Positions 1 through 8,343 of a stretch of DNA of 64,000 bases are shown one piece after another (the first letter of the stretch is position 1; each line of letters starts with the position of its first letter). The notes under the pieces were generated by a model. That model was not told where the DNA came from and did no database searches. It saw nothing but the letters and a program-made list of their open reading frames with translations. The stretch is taken from the NCBI GenBank assembly GCA_034420475.1, contig DAOULH010000090.1, forward strand, positions 14,472-78,471, given 5' to 3'. The position numbers were made by a program, and so were the translations under genes. This stretch comes from Bin87 sp034420475. Its GTDB lineage: Bacteria; Chloroflexota; Dehalococcoidia; Lucifugimonadales; UBA3495.

Positions 1-2
1 TC

Positions 3-188
3 CCCATCATCATCGAGGAAATGGACAACGCCATCGACGAAGCCTACGGCGCGGCGCCGGAACGCCTGTACCCGGTGGACGTCGATGGCAAGGTGGCCTA
101 CCACGGCGGCGCCGGCCCCCATTTCTTCGACCTGGACGAATGGGAGCAGGCAATCGAAGCCGGCGCCGCAGCAGTGGTGGGCCGATAA
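3..188 (+). CDS. Iodothyronine-deiodinase-like redoxin, C-terminal fragment
   Basis: The reading frame is open from the window edge to TAA at 186-188, so only about 61 C-terminal residues are seen. The segment AAPERLYPVDVDGKVAYHGG followed by GPHFFDLDEWEQAI resembles the C-terminal part of the deiodinase/redoxin family, where a Y-P-x-R-x-x-x-x-D-x-x-G-x-x-x-x-x-G-x-G-P pattern closes the thioredoxin fold. The catalytic Cys/Sec region would lie upstream, outside the window, so activity cannot be judged. Bacterial members are common in marine Chloroflexota but mostly have no proven substrate. Other redoxins are possible; the family call rests on the tail only. Confidence 0.6.
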   Translation, partial: PIIIEEMDNAIDEAYGAAPERLYPVDVDGKVAYHGGAGPHFFDLDEWEQAIEAGAAAVVGR

Positions 189-246
189 ATTATTTCGGGG
201 CAACGTTCCTGGCGCCGTTGCCCCTCCAGGTTTCGCGTGGCGGCGA

Positions 247-2007
247 TCAGAAGCCCACGGCGTAGGCCTCGCAGCGGGGGTCCGCGCCGCCCTGGAGCAC
301 GCCGGTCTCCGGGTTGCGGGTGATGACGCAATACAGGGCGGAACCTTCCCACCATTCCGGGTACTGCTCAATGGTGTGGCCCTTGCGTCGCAGGCCCTCG
401 GCCACGTCGTCAGAAATGCGGCCTTCCAGGCGTAGCATTCCCGGATCGTACCTTGACGCCCAGTTGGAGCTGGGGAAGTTGTAGCTATAGAAGCGGGGTT
501 CCTCGACGGCTTCCTGCGAGTCAAGGCCGAACTCCAGGACATTCAGCAACAGTTGCAGCGTGCCCTGGGGGATGTGGTCGCCGCCGTGGGCGCCCAATGC
601 CATGACCGACTCTCCGTCCCGCAGCACCAACGCCGGCGCCGGGGTGAGCCGAGGCCGTTTGCCCCCGACCACCGATGCCGGATGATCTTCGTTCAGCTTC
701 GACTGGGTGCCGCGCAGGGAGAAAGCGAGGCCGGTTCCGGGGATGATCGGCCCGCCGTTCTTGGTGCCCTCGCTGGGCGTGCAGGAAAAGATGTTGCCAT
801 CCCGGTCGATAACGGCGAAGTACGATGTCCCGCCGCCGCTGACGCCGGCGGTGGCGACCGGCGTTGCCGCCTCCCGGGGTGACTGCGGCGCGCCGTTGAC
901 GGTCGCTTTCCCCTTGCGCGGGTCGCCCGCCGGCGGCGTGCCCGGCCAGGCCAGGTCGGGGTCGATCAGGGCGCGGCGCTTGGTCAGGTACTCCTCGGAG
1001 AACATTTCCTTGAGCGGCACGTCCACGAAGTCGGGATCGCCCACGTACTGCTCCCGGTCGGCGAAGGCCAGGTTCAGGGCCTGGCTCACCGTGTGAATGT
1101 ACTGGGTCGAGTTATGGCCCATGGACGCCAGATCGAATCCTTCCAGGATCTTGAGGGCTTGGGGGAACGTCGGCCCCTGCCCCCAAGGCCCGGTGCTGTA
1201 CACGTCGTATCCCTTGTAATTCACCGTCACCGGCGGAGCAACCTGCACGTGGTAGGCGGCCAGGTCTTCTTCCGTGAGCAGGCCGCCCATCTCCTGGTTG
1301 AAAGCGACAATCTTGTGCGCCAGTTCGCCGGTGTAGATATAGTCCCGGGCCGCCTTCATTGCCGCTTCCCGGCCCTTGCCCGCGTTGGAAGCCTCGATGT
1401 CCGCCAGTTTAGAGAGTGTGCCGGCCAGGTCCTTCTGGTAGAACATCTCGCCCTGCTTGGGGGCGCGGCCGCCGGGCAGGTAGATCTCGGCCGTTGACGG
1501 GTAGGCGTTGTACTGGTCGTAGGCCGTCTTGAACCGCCCGGCCAGGTAGCGGAACATGGGGAACCCGTTTCCGGCCAGGTCGATGGCCGCGCTGGCCACC
1601 TCCCCGAAGGTCATGGTGCCGAATTTGGACAGAGAGGTAATCCACGAGTCGGCGGCAGCCGGGGTAAGGGAGGAGAGCACGCCGGCTGGGATCCTGCCGC
1701 CGTGGTGCTTGTGGAAGTAATCGACCGACGCAGCTTTGGGCCAGACCCCGAGCCCATCGACGGTGACAACCTCCTTGCGGTCGGCCAGGTAGATGACCGT
1801 GGGCGCAACGCCCAGGAAACTGCAATCGTCGACATGCACCACATTCAGCGCCAGGCCCACGGCCACGCCGGCGTCGATGGCATTGCCGCCCCGTTTCAGC
1901 ACTTCCAGGCCGGCCATGGCCGCGCTGGGGTGGCTGGCGGCAACCATTCCGTTGACTCCCTGCATCAGTGGGCGGTAACTGGTCATCGTGGTCCCTTTGA
2001 CTGGCAT
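247..2007 (-). CDS. Gamma-glutamyltransferase (GGT family)
   Basis: 586 residues, usual for the Ntn-hydrolase gamma-glutamyltransferase family, which cleaves or transfers the gamma-glutamyl group of glutathione and related amides after autocatalytic splitting into two subunits. The N-terminal GGNAIDAGVAVGLALNVV block (about residues 40-57) is characteristic. The predicted nucleophile and cleavage site is T394 in GGGTSYFAVID, aligned with the TTHYS site of E. coli GGT; the downstream PIIPGTGLAFSLRG and HGGDHIPQ stretches fit the small subunit. The ATG at 2007 has a GGAGG ribosome site about 6 bases upstream, so this start is preferred over Met8. No clear Sec signal peptide is seen, suggesting a cytoplasmic or atypical enzyme. 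Many Chloroflexota paralogues act on unknown gamma-glutamyl or acyl substrates. Confidence 0.9.
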   Translation of the reverse strand: MPVKGTTMTSYRPLMQGVNGMVAASHPSAAMAGLEVLKRGGNAIDAGVAVGLALNVVHVDDCSFLGVAPTVIYLADRKEVVTVDGLGVWPKAASVDYFHKHHGGRIPAGVLSSLTPAAADSWITSLSKFGTMTFGEVASAAIDLAGNGFPMFRYLAGRFKTAYDQYNAYPSTAEIYLPGGRAPKQGEMFYQKDLAGTLSKLADIEASNAGKGREAAMKAARDYIYTGELAHKIVAFNQEMGGLLTEEDLAAYHVQVAPPVTVNYKGYDVYSTGPWGQGPTFPQALKILEGFDLASMGHNSTQYIHTVSQALNLAFADREQYVGDPDFVDVPLKEMFSEEYLTKRRALIDPDLAWPGTPPAGDPRKGKATVNGAPQSPREAATPVATAGVSGGGTSYFAVIDRDGNIFSCTPSEGTKNGGPIIPGTGLAFSLRGTQSKLNEDHPASVVGGKRPRLTPAPALVLRDGESVMALGAHGGDHIPQGTLQLLLNVLEFGLDSQEAVEEPRFYSYNFPSSNWASRYDPGMLRLEGRISDDVAEGLRRKGHTIEQYPEWWEGSALYCVITRNPETGVLQGGADPRCEAYAVGF

Positions 2008-2058
2008 GATTGGCCTCCGTAATTGGGATATTTGTTTCTCGGTTCAGGCGGCCGGTTT

Positions 2059-2850
2059 TCAGCCGGCTTCTTCTCTCGCGGCTTTGGCCTGCTCAATCAG
2101 GAACCGGGCGTCGGCGACGGTCTTTTCCAGGTAGTCCGGCTGGTCGGTCAGACGCGGTTGCCGTCGTGATCGGTAGCCGCGTCGCCCAGCATACTCCGCG
2201 TAGACGTCGGGGGCTATGGACAAGCGGAAGTTCTGCATTTCGGGGTGGAAGTGCCGCAGCGTGCCCAGCAGGTCCGCCATGCTGTGGTTGTAGCCGTATG
2301 GAATCTTTCGCGCTTCCAACAGGGCTTTCAATCCGCACTCCAGCGCGAAGTGGGCCTGTTGTCCGATTGGAAAATCGGGCTGGTCGTTGCTTGCCAGCGA
2401 CTGGAAGGCGGACAGGTGCGCTTCTGCCCTTTCGATGAGTATTTCGTAGTTCTCCCAGTCGTAGGAGGATTCGGTGTCCTCGTCTTCGTATTCTGACGAG
2501 CCGTACTGGTTCGGATCCCGGGGCATGATTATTCCGTCCTTTACGGCTTGGGTCTCGACGCTGTTGACGTAGCGCCGGTTGTGCCGGAACTCATCGATGG
2601 TTCTCCACACCAGTTCCACCGGCACTTCCCATCCATAGGTCTCCCAGGCGACCCGGGCGGCGGCGGCGGCGGCGGCCTTTTGGATGGCGTCGTCAGGTTC
2701 GGTAGCCTGCACCAGCATAACGTCGATATCCGACAGCAGTTCCTCGTGATCACCCCGAGCGCGGGAGCCGAAGAGGATGACGAGTTCGGGCTGCTCACGT
2801 TGCTGCACTGCTTTCGCTATATGCAGCGCTTTGGGGTCGTGACGTTGCAT
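2059..2850 (-). CDS. Fused nucleotidyltransferase (MNT) and HEPN domain protein
   Basis: About 263 residues from the chosen ATG, which has GGGAG roughly 9 bases upstream. An alternative ATG at 2883 lies inside the end of a palindromic repeat and is less likely. The N-terminal third holds the minimal nucleotidyltransferase motif GSRARGD...SDIDV with the two metal-binding aspartates. The C-terminal half (from about residue 150) looks like a HEPN helical bundle with QQAHFALECGLKALLEA and YNHSMADLL. MNT and HEPN are usually separate antitoxin and toxin genes of one TA system, in which MNT adenylylates HEPN; here both are in one chain joined by a very acidic linker (EYEDEDTE). Toxicity and target are unknown. 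Confidence 0.75.
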   Translation of the reverse strand: MQRHDPKALHIAKAVQQREQPELVILFGSRARGDHEELLSDIDVMLVQATEPDDAIQKAAAAAAARVAWETYGWEVPVELVWRTIDEFRHNRRYVNSVETQAVKDGIIMPRDPNQYGSSEYEDEDTESSYDWENYEILIERAEAHLSAFQSLASNDQPDFPIGQQAHFALECGLKALLEARKIPYGYNHSMADLLGTLRHFHPEMQNFRLSIAPDVYAEYAGRRGYRSRRQPRLTDQPDYLEKTVADARFLIEQAKAAREEAG

Positions 2851-2868
2851 CTGGTTCGTCTCCCGGCG

Positions 2869-3006
2869 CTCACGCGTACCCATTTTGTCATCGCGAGGAG
2901 CGTAGCGACGTGGCTATCTCGTTCCCGCAAGCCGCGTCCCTCGCCCCAAGGAGATTGCCGCGCTGCGCTCGCAATGACAGTTTTAGGCGAAGTGGGTACG
3001 CGTGAG
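2869..3006. repeat. Palindromic repeat copy A1 with 14-bp terminal inverted repeats
   Basis: A perfect inverted repeat CTCACGCGTACCCA (2869-2882) and TGGGTACGCGTGAG (2993-3006) encloses a core starting GTCATCGCGAGGAGCG and ending GCGCTCGCAATGACAG (2887-2980). The core belongs to the TCATTGCGAGG family seen many times in the window, but the outer ends differ from the TAACTGTTCAGA ends of the other long copies. Confidence 0.8.
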
Positions 3007-3040
3007 GTTGATGGGGATTTTACTGAACTGGTAGCGGTGT

Positions 3041-3068
3041 TTGGGTCAGATTTCTCCGGGCGTAGTAT
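3041..3068 (+). promoter_or_regulatory. Candidate promoter for the amidase gene
   Basis: TTGGGT (3041-3046), a 16-base spacer and TAGTAT (3063-3068), about 40 bases before the amidase ATG at 3109. An overlapping TATAGT is also possible. Sequence match only. Confidence 0.35.
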
Positions 3069-3108
3069 AGTCCCTAATCGTGGTCAAGAATAAACCGGAG
3101 GTTACACC

Positions 3109-4623
3109 ATGGCGGTAAGGCAACCCACTGTCGAAGAGATTTTCCGCATCGCCGACGCCTACAAGCTGAACCCCTCACCGGCCGACGTCGATTCCTACAT
3201 CGAGCTGAGCCAGCCCATCCTGGACTCCTACGCCCGGCTGGATCAACTCACCGCGCCCAGCCTGCCGGTCAAATACCCGCGCTCTCCGGGCGCGAGACCC
3301 CAACCGGAGGACAACCCGCTGGGAGCCTGGTACTGGCGCTGCGACATCACCGGCCCGCAGGGCGGGCTTCTCTCCGGCAAGAGCGTGGCCATCAAGGACA
3401 ACGTGTGCGTCGCCGGCGTTCCCATGATGAACGGCACCGGCGTCCTCGAAGGCTACGTCCCCGATGTGGACGCCACCATCGTCACCCGCATCCTGGACGC
3501 CGGCGGCTCTATTCGGGGCAAAGCCGTGTGTGAGAGCCTGTGTTTCTCGGGCGGCAGCCACACCTCGGACACCGGGCCGGTGCGCAACCCCCATGACCCT
3601 GCGCGCACGGCGGGCGGATCGTCCAGCGGAAGCGCAGCGCTGGTGGCCGCCGGCGAGGTGGACATGGCCATCGGCGGCGACCAGGGCGGGTCGATCCGCA
3701 TACCCGCCAGTTGGTGCGGCATCTACGGGCTCAAGCCCACCTACGGACTGGTGCCTTACACCGGCGTCTTCCCCATCGAACTGACCCTGGACCACACCGG
3801 CCCCATGGCCCGCACGGCCGCCGACGTGGCCCTGTTGCTGGAAGCCATCGCCGGCCCTGATGGGCTGGACCCCCGGCAGAAGGCCGGACTATCCGGGCAA
3901 GCGTACACCCAGGCGTTGACCGGCGACGTGTCCGGCCTCCGCATCGGCATCGTGCCGGAAGGTTTTGGCCTGGCCGAGTCGGAGGCGGACGTTGACCAGG
4001 CGGTCGAGAACGCCGCTCGATCCTTCGAGAGCCTGGGGGCTACGGTGGGCGCCGTCTCCATACCCTGGCACCGGGACGGCATCCACGTCTGGCGGGCCAT
4101 CGCCGTGGAGGGCGCAACCATGCTGATGGTGGCCGGCAACAGCATGGGCACCAACTGGAAGGGCCACTACACCACCGGATTGCTGGACGTGTACGCCCGC
4201 GGCTGGCAGACCCGGGCCGACGACCTGTCGGAGACCACCAAGCTGGTGGTGCTCATGGGCCAGTACATGCAGGACCGGTACCACGGCCGCTATTACGCCA
4301 AGGCCCAGAACCTCGCCCGGACGCTGACCGCCGCCTACGACCAGGCCCTGAGTGAGTACGACCTGTTGGTCATGCCCACGCTGCCCATGAAGGCCACGGT
4401 CATCCCGCCGGCCGATTGCAGCCGCCAGGAGTACACCGACCGGGCGCTGGAGATGATCCCCAACACCTGCCCCTTCGACGTGACCGGACACCCGGCAATT
4501 TCGGTGCCCTGCGGAACATCCGACGGCCTGCCCATCGGCATGATGCTCGTGGGTCGCACGGGAGACGACGCCACCGTCTTGCGGGCCGCCGACGCCTACG
4601 GGCGGAACAACCCACGGGGTTAG
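3109..4623 (+). CDS. Amidase (amidase-signature family)
   Basis: 504 residues with the full amidase-signature catalytic triad: K96 (SVAIKDNVCVAG), S171 (GGSSSGSAALVAAG) as cis-Ser and S195 (GGDQGGSIRIPAS) as nucleophile, with the expected 24-residue spacing between the serines. The long N-terminal region before the triad and the overall length resemble the bacterial nitrile-hydratase-associated amidases more than GatA. It probably hydrolyses an aliphatic or aromatic amide to the acid and ammonia in the cytoplasm; the substrate is not predictable. CCGGAGG about 9 bases before the ATG is a good ribosome site. An epimerase-like gene starts 12 bases after the stop, so the two form an operon. Confidence 0.88.
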   Translation: MAVRQPTVEEIFRIADAYKLNPSPADVDSYIELSQPILDSYARLDQLTAPSLPVKYPRSPGARPQPEDNPLGAWYWRCDITGPQGGLLSGKSVAIKDNVCVAGVPMMNGTGVLEGYVPDVDATIVTRILDAGGSIRGKAVCESLCFSGGSHTSDTGPVRNPHDPARTAGGSSSGSAALVAAGEVDMAIGGDQGGSIRIPASWCGIYGLKPTYGLVPYTGVFPIELTLDHTGPMARTAADVALLLEAIAGPDGLDPRQKAGLSGQAYTQALTGDVSGLRIGIVPEGFGLAESEADVDQAVENAARSFESLGATVGAVSIPWHRDGIHVWRAIAVEGATMLMVAGNSMGTNWKGHYTTGLLDVYARGWQTRADDLSETTKLVVLMGQYMQDRYHGRYYAKAQNLARTLTAAYDQALSEYDLLVMPTLPMKATVIPPADCSRQEYTDRALEMIPNTCPFDVTGHPAISVPCGTSDGLPIGMMLVGRTGDDATVLRAADAYGRNNPRG

Positions 4624-4635
4624 CCGGAGGACACG

Positions 4636-5469
4636 ATGATAGTAGTAACCGGAGCGGCGGGCAGACTGGGCCGCCGGGTCGTGCAACTGTTGGTGGACCA
4701 GGGCCGCGAAGTCCTCGCCACCGACCGGGTGGAGGCGGACGATCTGCCGGCCAGGTTCGTGCGCTGCGAACTGTCGGATGCGGCGGGCGTGACGGACCTG
4801 CTCAACGGCGCGGAGGCTGTCGTGCACATGGGAGCCATTCCCGGGCCGCAACGGGCCGACCCCAGGGTGATTTTCGAGAACAACGTGGCCGGCGACTTCA
4901 ACGTCATGATGTCAGCGGCGGAGTTGGGGCTGCGCCGCGTGGTGTTCTCGTCCAGCGCCTTCGGCATGGGGTGGGCCCACGACGGCAACGCCTTCGTGCC
5001 GCGGTACCTGCCCCTGGACGAAGAGCATCCCATGATGCCCTTCGAACCCTACGGGCTGACCAAACAGGTAGGGGAAGACATCGGCCGGATGATCGCCCGC
5101 AACTCGGACACCACCGTGGTCAGCCTCCGCTTCACCAACGTCGCGCTTCCGGAAGTGCAGGACGAGTTTCCCTGGCCGGCTCCCACGCCGGAGCATCCCC
5201 TGACGCTGGTGATGTGGGCTTACGCCGACGCTCGCGACGTGGCCGAAGCCCACGTGCTGGCGGTGGATGCCGAGATCGAAGAGTACGAGGCCTTCATGCT
5301 TGCCCAACCCTCCAGTCGTTTCGCCGAGCCCACCATCGACCTCATCAAGCAAAACTTCGGCGACCGGGTGGAGATACGCGACGGCCTCGAAGGCACGGCC
5401 AGCGTAATCAGCACGGCAAAGGCGCAGCGGATGCTGGGCTGGAAACCCCGACACGACTGGAGGCAATGA
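4636..5469 (+). CDS. NAD-dependent epimerase/dehydratase (extended SDR)
   Basis: 277 residues. The N-terminal TGAAGRLG (residues 5-12) is the Rossmann dinucleotide motif, with S105-S107 (VVFSSSAFG) and Y139/K143 (PYGLTKQ) as the catalytic Ser and YxxxK pair. The DARDVAEAHVLAVDA segment is typical of NAD(P)-dependent epimerases and reductases. CCGGAGG precedes the ATG, which follows the amidase stop by 12 bases. It likely oxidises, reduces or epimerises a sugar or small hydroxy-compound linked to the amidase pathway, but the reaction is unknown. Confidence 0.85.
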   Translation: MIVVTGAAGRLGRRVVQLLVDQGREVLATDRVEADDLPARFVRCELSDAAGVTDLLNGAEAVVHMGAIPGPQRADPRVIFENNVAGDFNVMMSAAELGLRRVVFSSSAFGMGWAHDGNAFVPRYLPLDEEHPMMPFEPYGLTKQVGEDIGRMIARNSDTTVVSLRFTNVALPEVQDEFPWPAPTPEHPLTLVMWAYADARDVAEAHVLAVDAEIEEYEAFMLAQPSSRFAEPTIDLIKQNFGDRVEIRDGLEGTASVISTAKAQRMLGWKPRHDWRQ

Positions 5470-5506
5470 GCGGCGTCTGCTCACGCGTACCTGGTTTGCG
5501 CGTCCG

Positions 5507-5535
5507 ACTCACCCCAGTGACGGATTGGGGTGAGT
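5507..5535. terminator. Hairpin between convergent genes
   Basis: ACTCACCCC (5507-5515) and GGGGTGAGT (5527-5535) form a perfect 9-bp stem with an 11-base loop. It lies between the end of the epimerase gene (+) and the end of the Uma2 gene (-), so it could terminate both. There is no T-tract. A half copy of the CTCACGCGTACC repeat end lies just upstream (5480-5491). Confidence 0.5.
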
Positions 5536-5567
5536 TGGATCTACCGTGCCCCGCTTGCAACGACGGG

Positions 5568-6242
5568 TCAGGCATCGCGCCGGCGTAGTTGCTCCTCCAG
5601 TTCGCGGACCCGGGCTTCGGCGGCCGCGCGCTTGTCTATGGTCAGGCCGGTGGCCGGGTCCAACACGTCAAACTCTGCGCCGCTCCAATAGAACTCCACT
5701 CCCAGAAGTTCGCTGTGCCCACGCGCCGAACCGTCCGCGCCCAACGCCACCGGATACTCCGTGTACCTGTCGTCAACCAGCCGTTCCCCCGCAAGGGCCT
5801 GTCCGTACAGACGCCCGCCCGTAGGGTCAAACCGCCAGTATTCCTGTATCCCCAGCCGCTGGTACAGCTCCCGTTTCCAGCCTAAGTCATTCGCTGCGGT
5901 ACTCGGCGACGCCACTTCCATCACGAAGTCCGGCGCCTTCCCGGTCTCCCAAATCCAGAAGTTCGGCAGGTTCTCCCGTATCCCAGCCACGTCCACGTCA
6001 AAGGCAATGAACAGGTCAGGCCCAACCCGCGCATTGCCGTTGGTTATGTCATAGGACACGAACACCGTTCCCGAAATGAACACGTCCGGGCGGTCTTCGT
6101 AGCGCTCCCGGAGCAGACGAGTGATACGGTCGATGGCCAGTTCCTGGAGCATACTGTCCTCTACCGGTTCTTTCTCTTCATAGAAGATGTCCGAGAGCGT
6201 TCTTACCTTCCAGGCGTTGGTCATTATTCTGGTGGCTGCCAT
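5568..6242 (-). CDS. Uma2-family (DUF820) restriction-endonuclease-like protein
   Basis: 224 residues from the ATG at 6242, which has CGGAG about 8 bases upstream; the longer TTG start at 6290 lacks this. The core has VGPDLFIAFDVD, then KAPDFVMEVASPSTAANDLGWKRELY and GIQEYWRFDP, the PD-(D/E)xK arrangement of the Uma2 family, common in multicellular and filamentous bacteria and of unproven function. The C-terminus is a short charged coiled coil (EARVRELEEQLRRRD). A second Uma2 gene, truncated by the window edge, lies at the far right end. Confidence 0.85.
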   Translation of the reverse strand: MAATRIMTNAWKVRTLSDIFYEEKEPVEDSMLQELAIDRITRLLRERYEDRPDVFISGTVFVSYDITNGNARVGPDLFIAFDVDVAGIRENLPNFWIWETGKAPDFVMEVASPSTAANDLGWKRELYQRLGIQEYWRFDPTGGRLYGQALAGERLVDDRYTEYPVALGADGSARGHSELLGVEFYWSGAEFDVLDPATGLTIDKRAAAEARVRELEEQLRRRDA

Positions 6243-6320
6243 TGGCGGGTCTCCGGCGTGGGCGATTGCGGAGGCTGATAGTACTGGCAAATTCGTCTGA
6301 AAGGGGGACTGGCCCGCGGC

Positions 6321-6365
6321 TTACGCCAGGTTGGGCCACACGCCGCGTCCGGGAGAGTCGGTTTC
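6321..6365 (-). pseudogene. Remnant of an amidase 3' end
   Basis: The minus strand reads DSPGRGVWPNLA followed by a stop, closely matching the last residues (ISPSRGVWPNLE) of the amidase ending at 6919. The DNA match covers about 40 bases (CCAGGTTGGGCCACACGCC). Nothing amidase-like is seen further upstream, so this is probably the tail of a deleted or duplicated copy. Confidence 0.55.
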
Positions 6366-6399
6366 GCGGCATGGTGCAGCCCGGTTCGCATCGGGTCGG

Positions 6400-6870
6400 C
6401 TAACTTCCCGGCGGAGGCTCGTTGAATTCACGACCTTCGGCCGCGGCCCGGATACGGGCTTCGTTCCACGCCTGCCACCGTTTGCGTTCCTCGGCAGACC
6501 CGGCGGCCGCGCCCGCGGCCATTCCCGCGGCCATTCCCGCGGCTTTTCCCGCGGCTTTTGCCTCCTCAATCTCGCGCCTTCGCTTTTCCCTGTCCTTGCC
6601 GATTTGCGACAATGTATAAAACAATCTGAAACCTCCTTCCATCAGCACGGCAATGACGCCGTAGGAGATGGCGCCCAGGCTCGCCATCTCCGCGACTGTA
6701 TCCCAATGCTCCCAGAATCTCAGCTGGCTCGTCCAGAACCACGTCATGAGCGCGGCGCCGAATGGCGAAGCCGCGAAATGTCTGACTTGCCAACCTTCCG
6801 GCTGTACCAGCCAATTCCAGATGTGGCGGGGTATTGACTTGATCCCGTCCCATATACCGCGCCACTCCAT
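6400..6870 (-). CDS. Hypothetical protein with hydrophobic core and Ala/Gly-rich tail
   Basis: 156 residues, family not recognised. Trp- and aromatic-rich N-terminus, one or two moderately hydrophobic stretches (about residues 36-50 and 62-85), then a highly charged segment (KDREKRRREIEEAKAAGK) leading into an AAGMAAG-type repeat and a final EGREFNEPPP. Coding is supported by the long frame and by codon usage like that of its neighbours. It may be a small membrane-associated protein; no function is assigned. The ATG is at 6870 with no strong ribosome site. Confidence 0.6.
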   Translation of the reverse strand: MEWRGIWDGIKSIPRHIWNWLVQPEGWQVRHFAASPFGAALMTWFWTSQLRFWEHWDTVAEMASLGAISYGVIAVLMEGGFRLFYTLSQIGKDREKRRREIEEAKAAGKAAGMAAGMAAGAAAGSAEERKRWQAWNEARIRAAAEGREFNEPPPGS

Positions 6871-6918
6871 GGCCTGATTCTATCACGCTGGCTTGGTTGG
6901 CTGAGGGACGATTGGCGC

Positions 6919-8343
6919 TCACTCCAGGTTGGGCCACACGCCCCGGCTGGGCGATATGCCCTCGTAGGCGTTGGCGATGCGGAACAGGTTGCCCTCCTCC
7001 CACGGGCGGCCGATGAACTGGAGGCCGATGGGCAGGCCGAGCTCGCTGAAGCCGCAGGGCACGGTGATCGCCGGGAACCCGGTAGCGTTCATGGGGCTGG
7101 TGTTGCGCGAAACGTGGCCCGAACCGGGACCGCGCACCTTCTGGCGACGACCCTCCGCCTCCAGCGTGTCGGCGTCAATGCGAGGGGCCGGCAGCGGCGT
7201 GGTCGGCGTGATCAGGAAGTCCACATCTTGGAGCACGCGGGCGTGCTCCTCCTTGATGATGCGCTGGACCTTCATGGCCTTGGAGTAGTCGCGGCCCAGC
7301 ACGAACTGGCCGGCCAGGGTGCGGTAGAGAGTGTCGGGGCCGTAGTCTTCGCGGCTGGCGGCGATGTACGGCTCGTGGGTGACCACGCTGTCGGCCATGC
7401 TGGAGAAACGCAGCGCGCCGGCGTACTGCATACTGGGCACGCTGACCTCGCGGGTGGCGACGCCCAGCTCCTCCAGGGCGGCGATGGCGCGGCGAACCGC
7501 CTCCTCAACCTCCGGGTCCAGGTGATCGTAGTAGTAGTTGGATGGGATGCCAACGGTCAGGTCGCTGATCCCGCGCTCCATGATCAGGGCGTAGTCGTCC
7601 ACCGGGACCGGAACCGTGCTGGGATCCAGCGGGTCGTAGCCGGCGATGGCCTGAAGGACCAGGGCGCTGTCGCGCACCGAGCGGGTCATGGGCCCGATGT
7701 GGTCGCCGTTGAAGCTGGTGACCAGCAGGCCGCGTTGGCTGACCCTGCCGAAAGTCTGCTTGAGCCCAACGACGCCGCAGAAGGCGCCGGGCAGGCGCAC
7801 CGAGCCGCCCAGGTCGGTTCCCAGGGACGCGAAGGTGACGCCGGCGGCCACGTTGGCGCCGCCGCCTCCACTGGAACCGCCGGGGATGTGGTCGACGTTC
7901 CAGGGGTTGTGCACCGCGCCGTAGTGGGGGTTGTTGGAGGTGGCGCCGGCGGCAAACTCCTCCAGGTTTTCCTTGCCGACAATGATGGCGCCGGCGGCCT
8001 TGCAGCGGCGGACGACCTCGGCGTCTTCGTCGGGCACGTTGTCCCGCAGCACCTTGGTGCCCAGGGTGGTATTGATGCCGCCGGTGGCGATGTTGTCCTT
8101 GATGCCGATGGGGATGCCGTGGAGCGGGCCCAGGTACTCGCCGCGGGACAGGGCTTCCTCGGCCGCTTCGGCCTGAGCCAGCGCCTGCTCCCGCATGATG
8201 GTGATGAAAGAGTTCAGCGTGGGCTGGCGGCGCTCGGCTTCGTCCAGTGCGGCCTCGGTGAGCTCTACGGGCGACACCTCCCGGGCCTGGATCAGCGGGG
8301 CGATTTCGGAAATGGTCAGCTTGAGCAGGTCGGAATCAGGCAT
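6919..8343 (-). CDS. Amidase, GatA-like
   Basis: 474 residues with the amidase triad K82 (GIPIGIKDNIATGG), S157 (GGSSGGGGANVAAG) and S181 (GTDLGGSVRLPG). The length and N-terminus (LTISEIAPLIQAREVSPVEL) resemble GatA, but a complete gatC-gatA pair lies at 48-49.8 kb. This copy is therefore more likely a catabolic amidase of the AtzE/biuret-hydrolase type than the tRNA amidotransferase subunit. Its ATG overlaps the stop of the small GatC-like gene upstream (ATGCCTGA), implying coupled translation and a physical partnership. Confidence 0.88.
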   Translation of the reverse strand: MPDSDLLKLTISEIAPLIQAREVSPVELTEAALDEAERRQPTLNSFITIMREQALAQAEAAEEALSRGEYLGPLHGIPIGIKDNIATGGINTTLGTKVLRDNVPDEDAEVVRRCKAAGAIIVGKENLEEFAAGATSNNPHYGAVHNPWNVDHIPGGSSGGGGANVAAGVTFASLGTDLGGSVRLPGAFCGVVGLKQTFGRVSQRGLLVTSFNGDHIGPMTRSVRDSALVLQAIAGYDPLDPSTVPVPVDDYALIMERGISDLTVGIPSNYYYDHLDPEVEEAVRRAIAALEELGVATREVSVPSMQYAGALRFSSMADSVVTHEPYIAASREDYGPDTLYRTLAGQFVLGRDYSKAMKVQRIIKEEHARVLQDVDFLITPTTPLPAPRIDADTLEAEGRRQKVRGPGSGHVSRNTSPMNATGFPAITVPCGFSELGLPIGLQFIGRPWEEGNLFRIANAYEGISPSRGVWPNLE

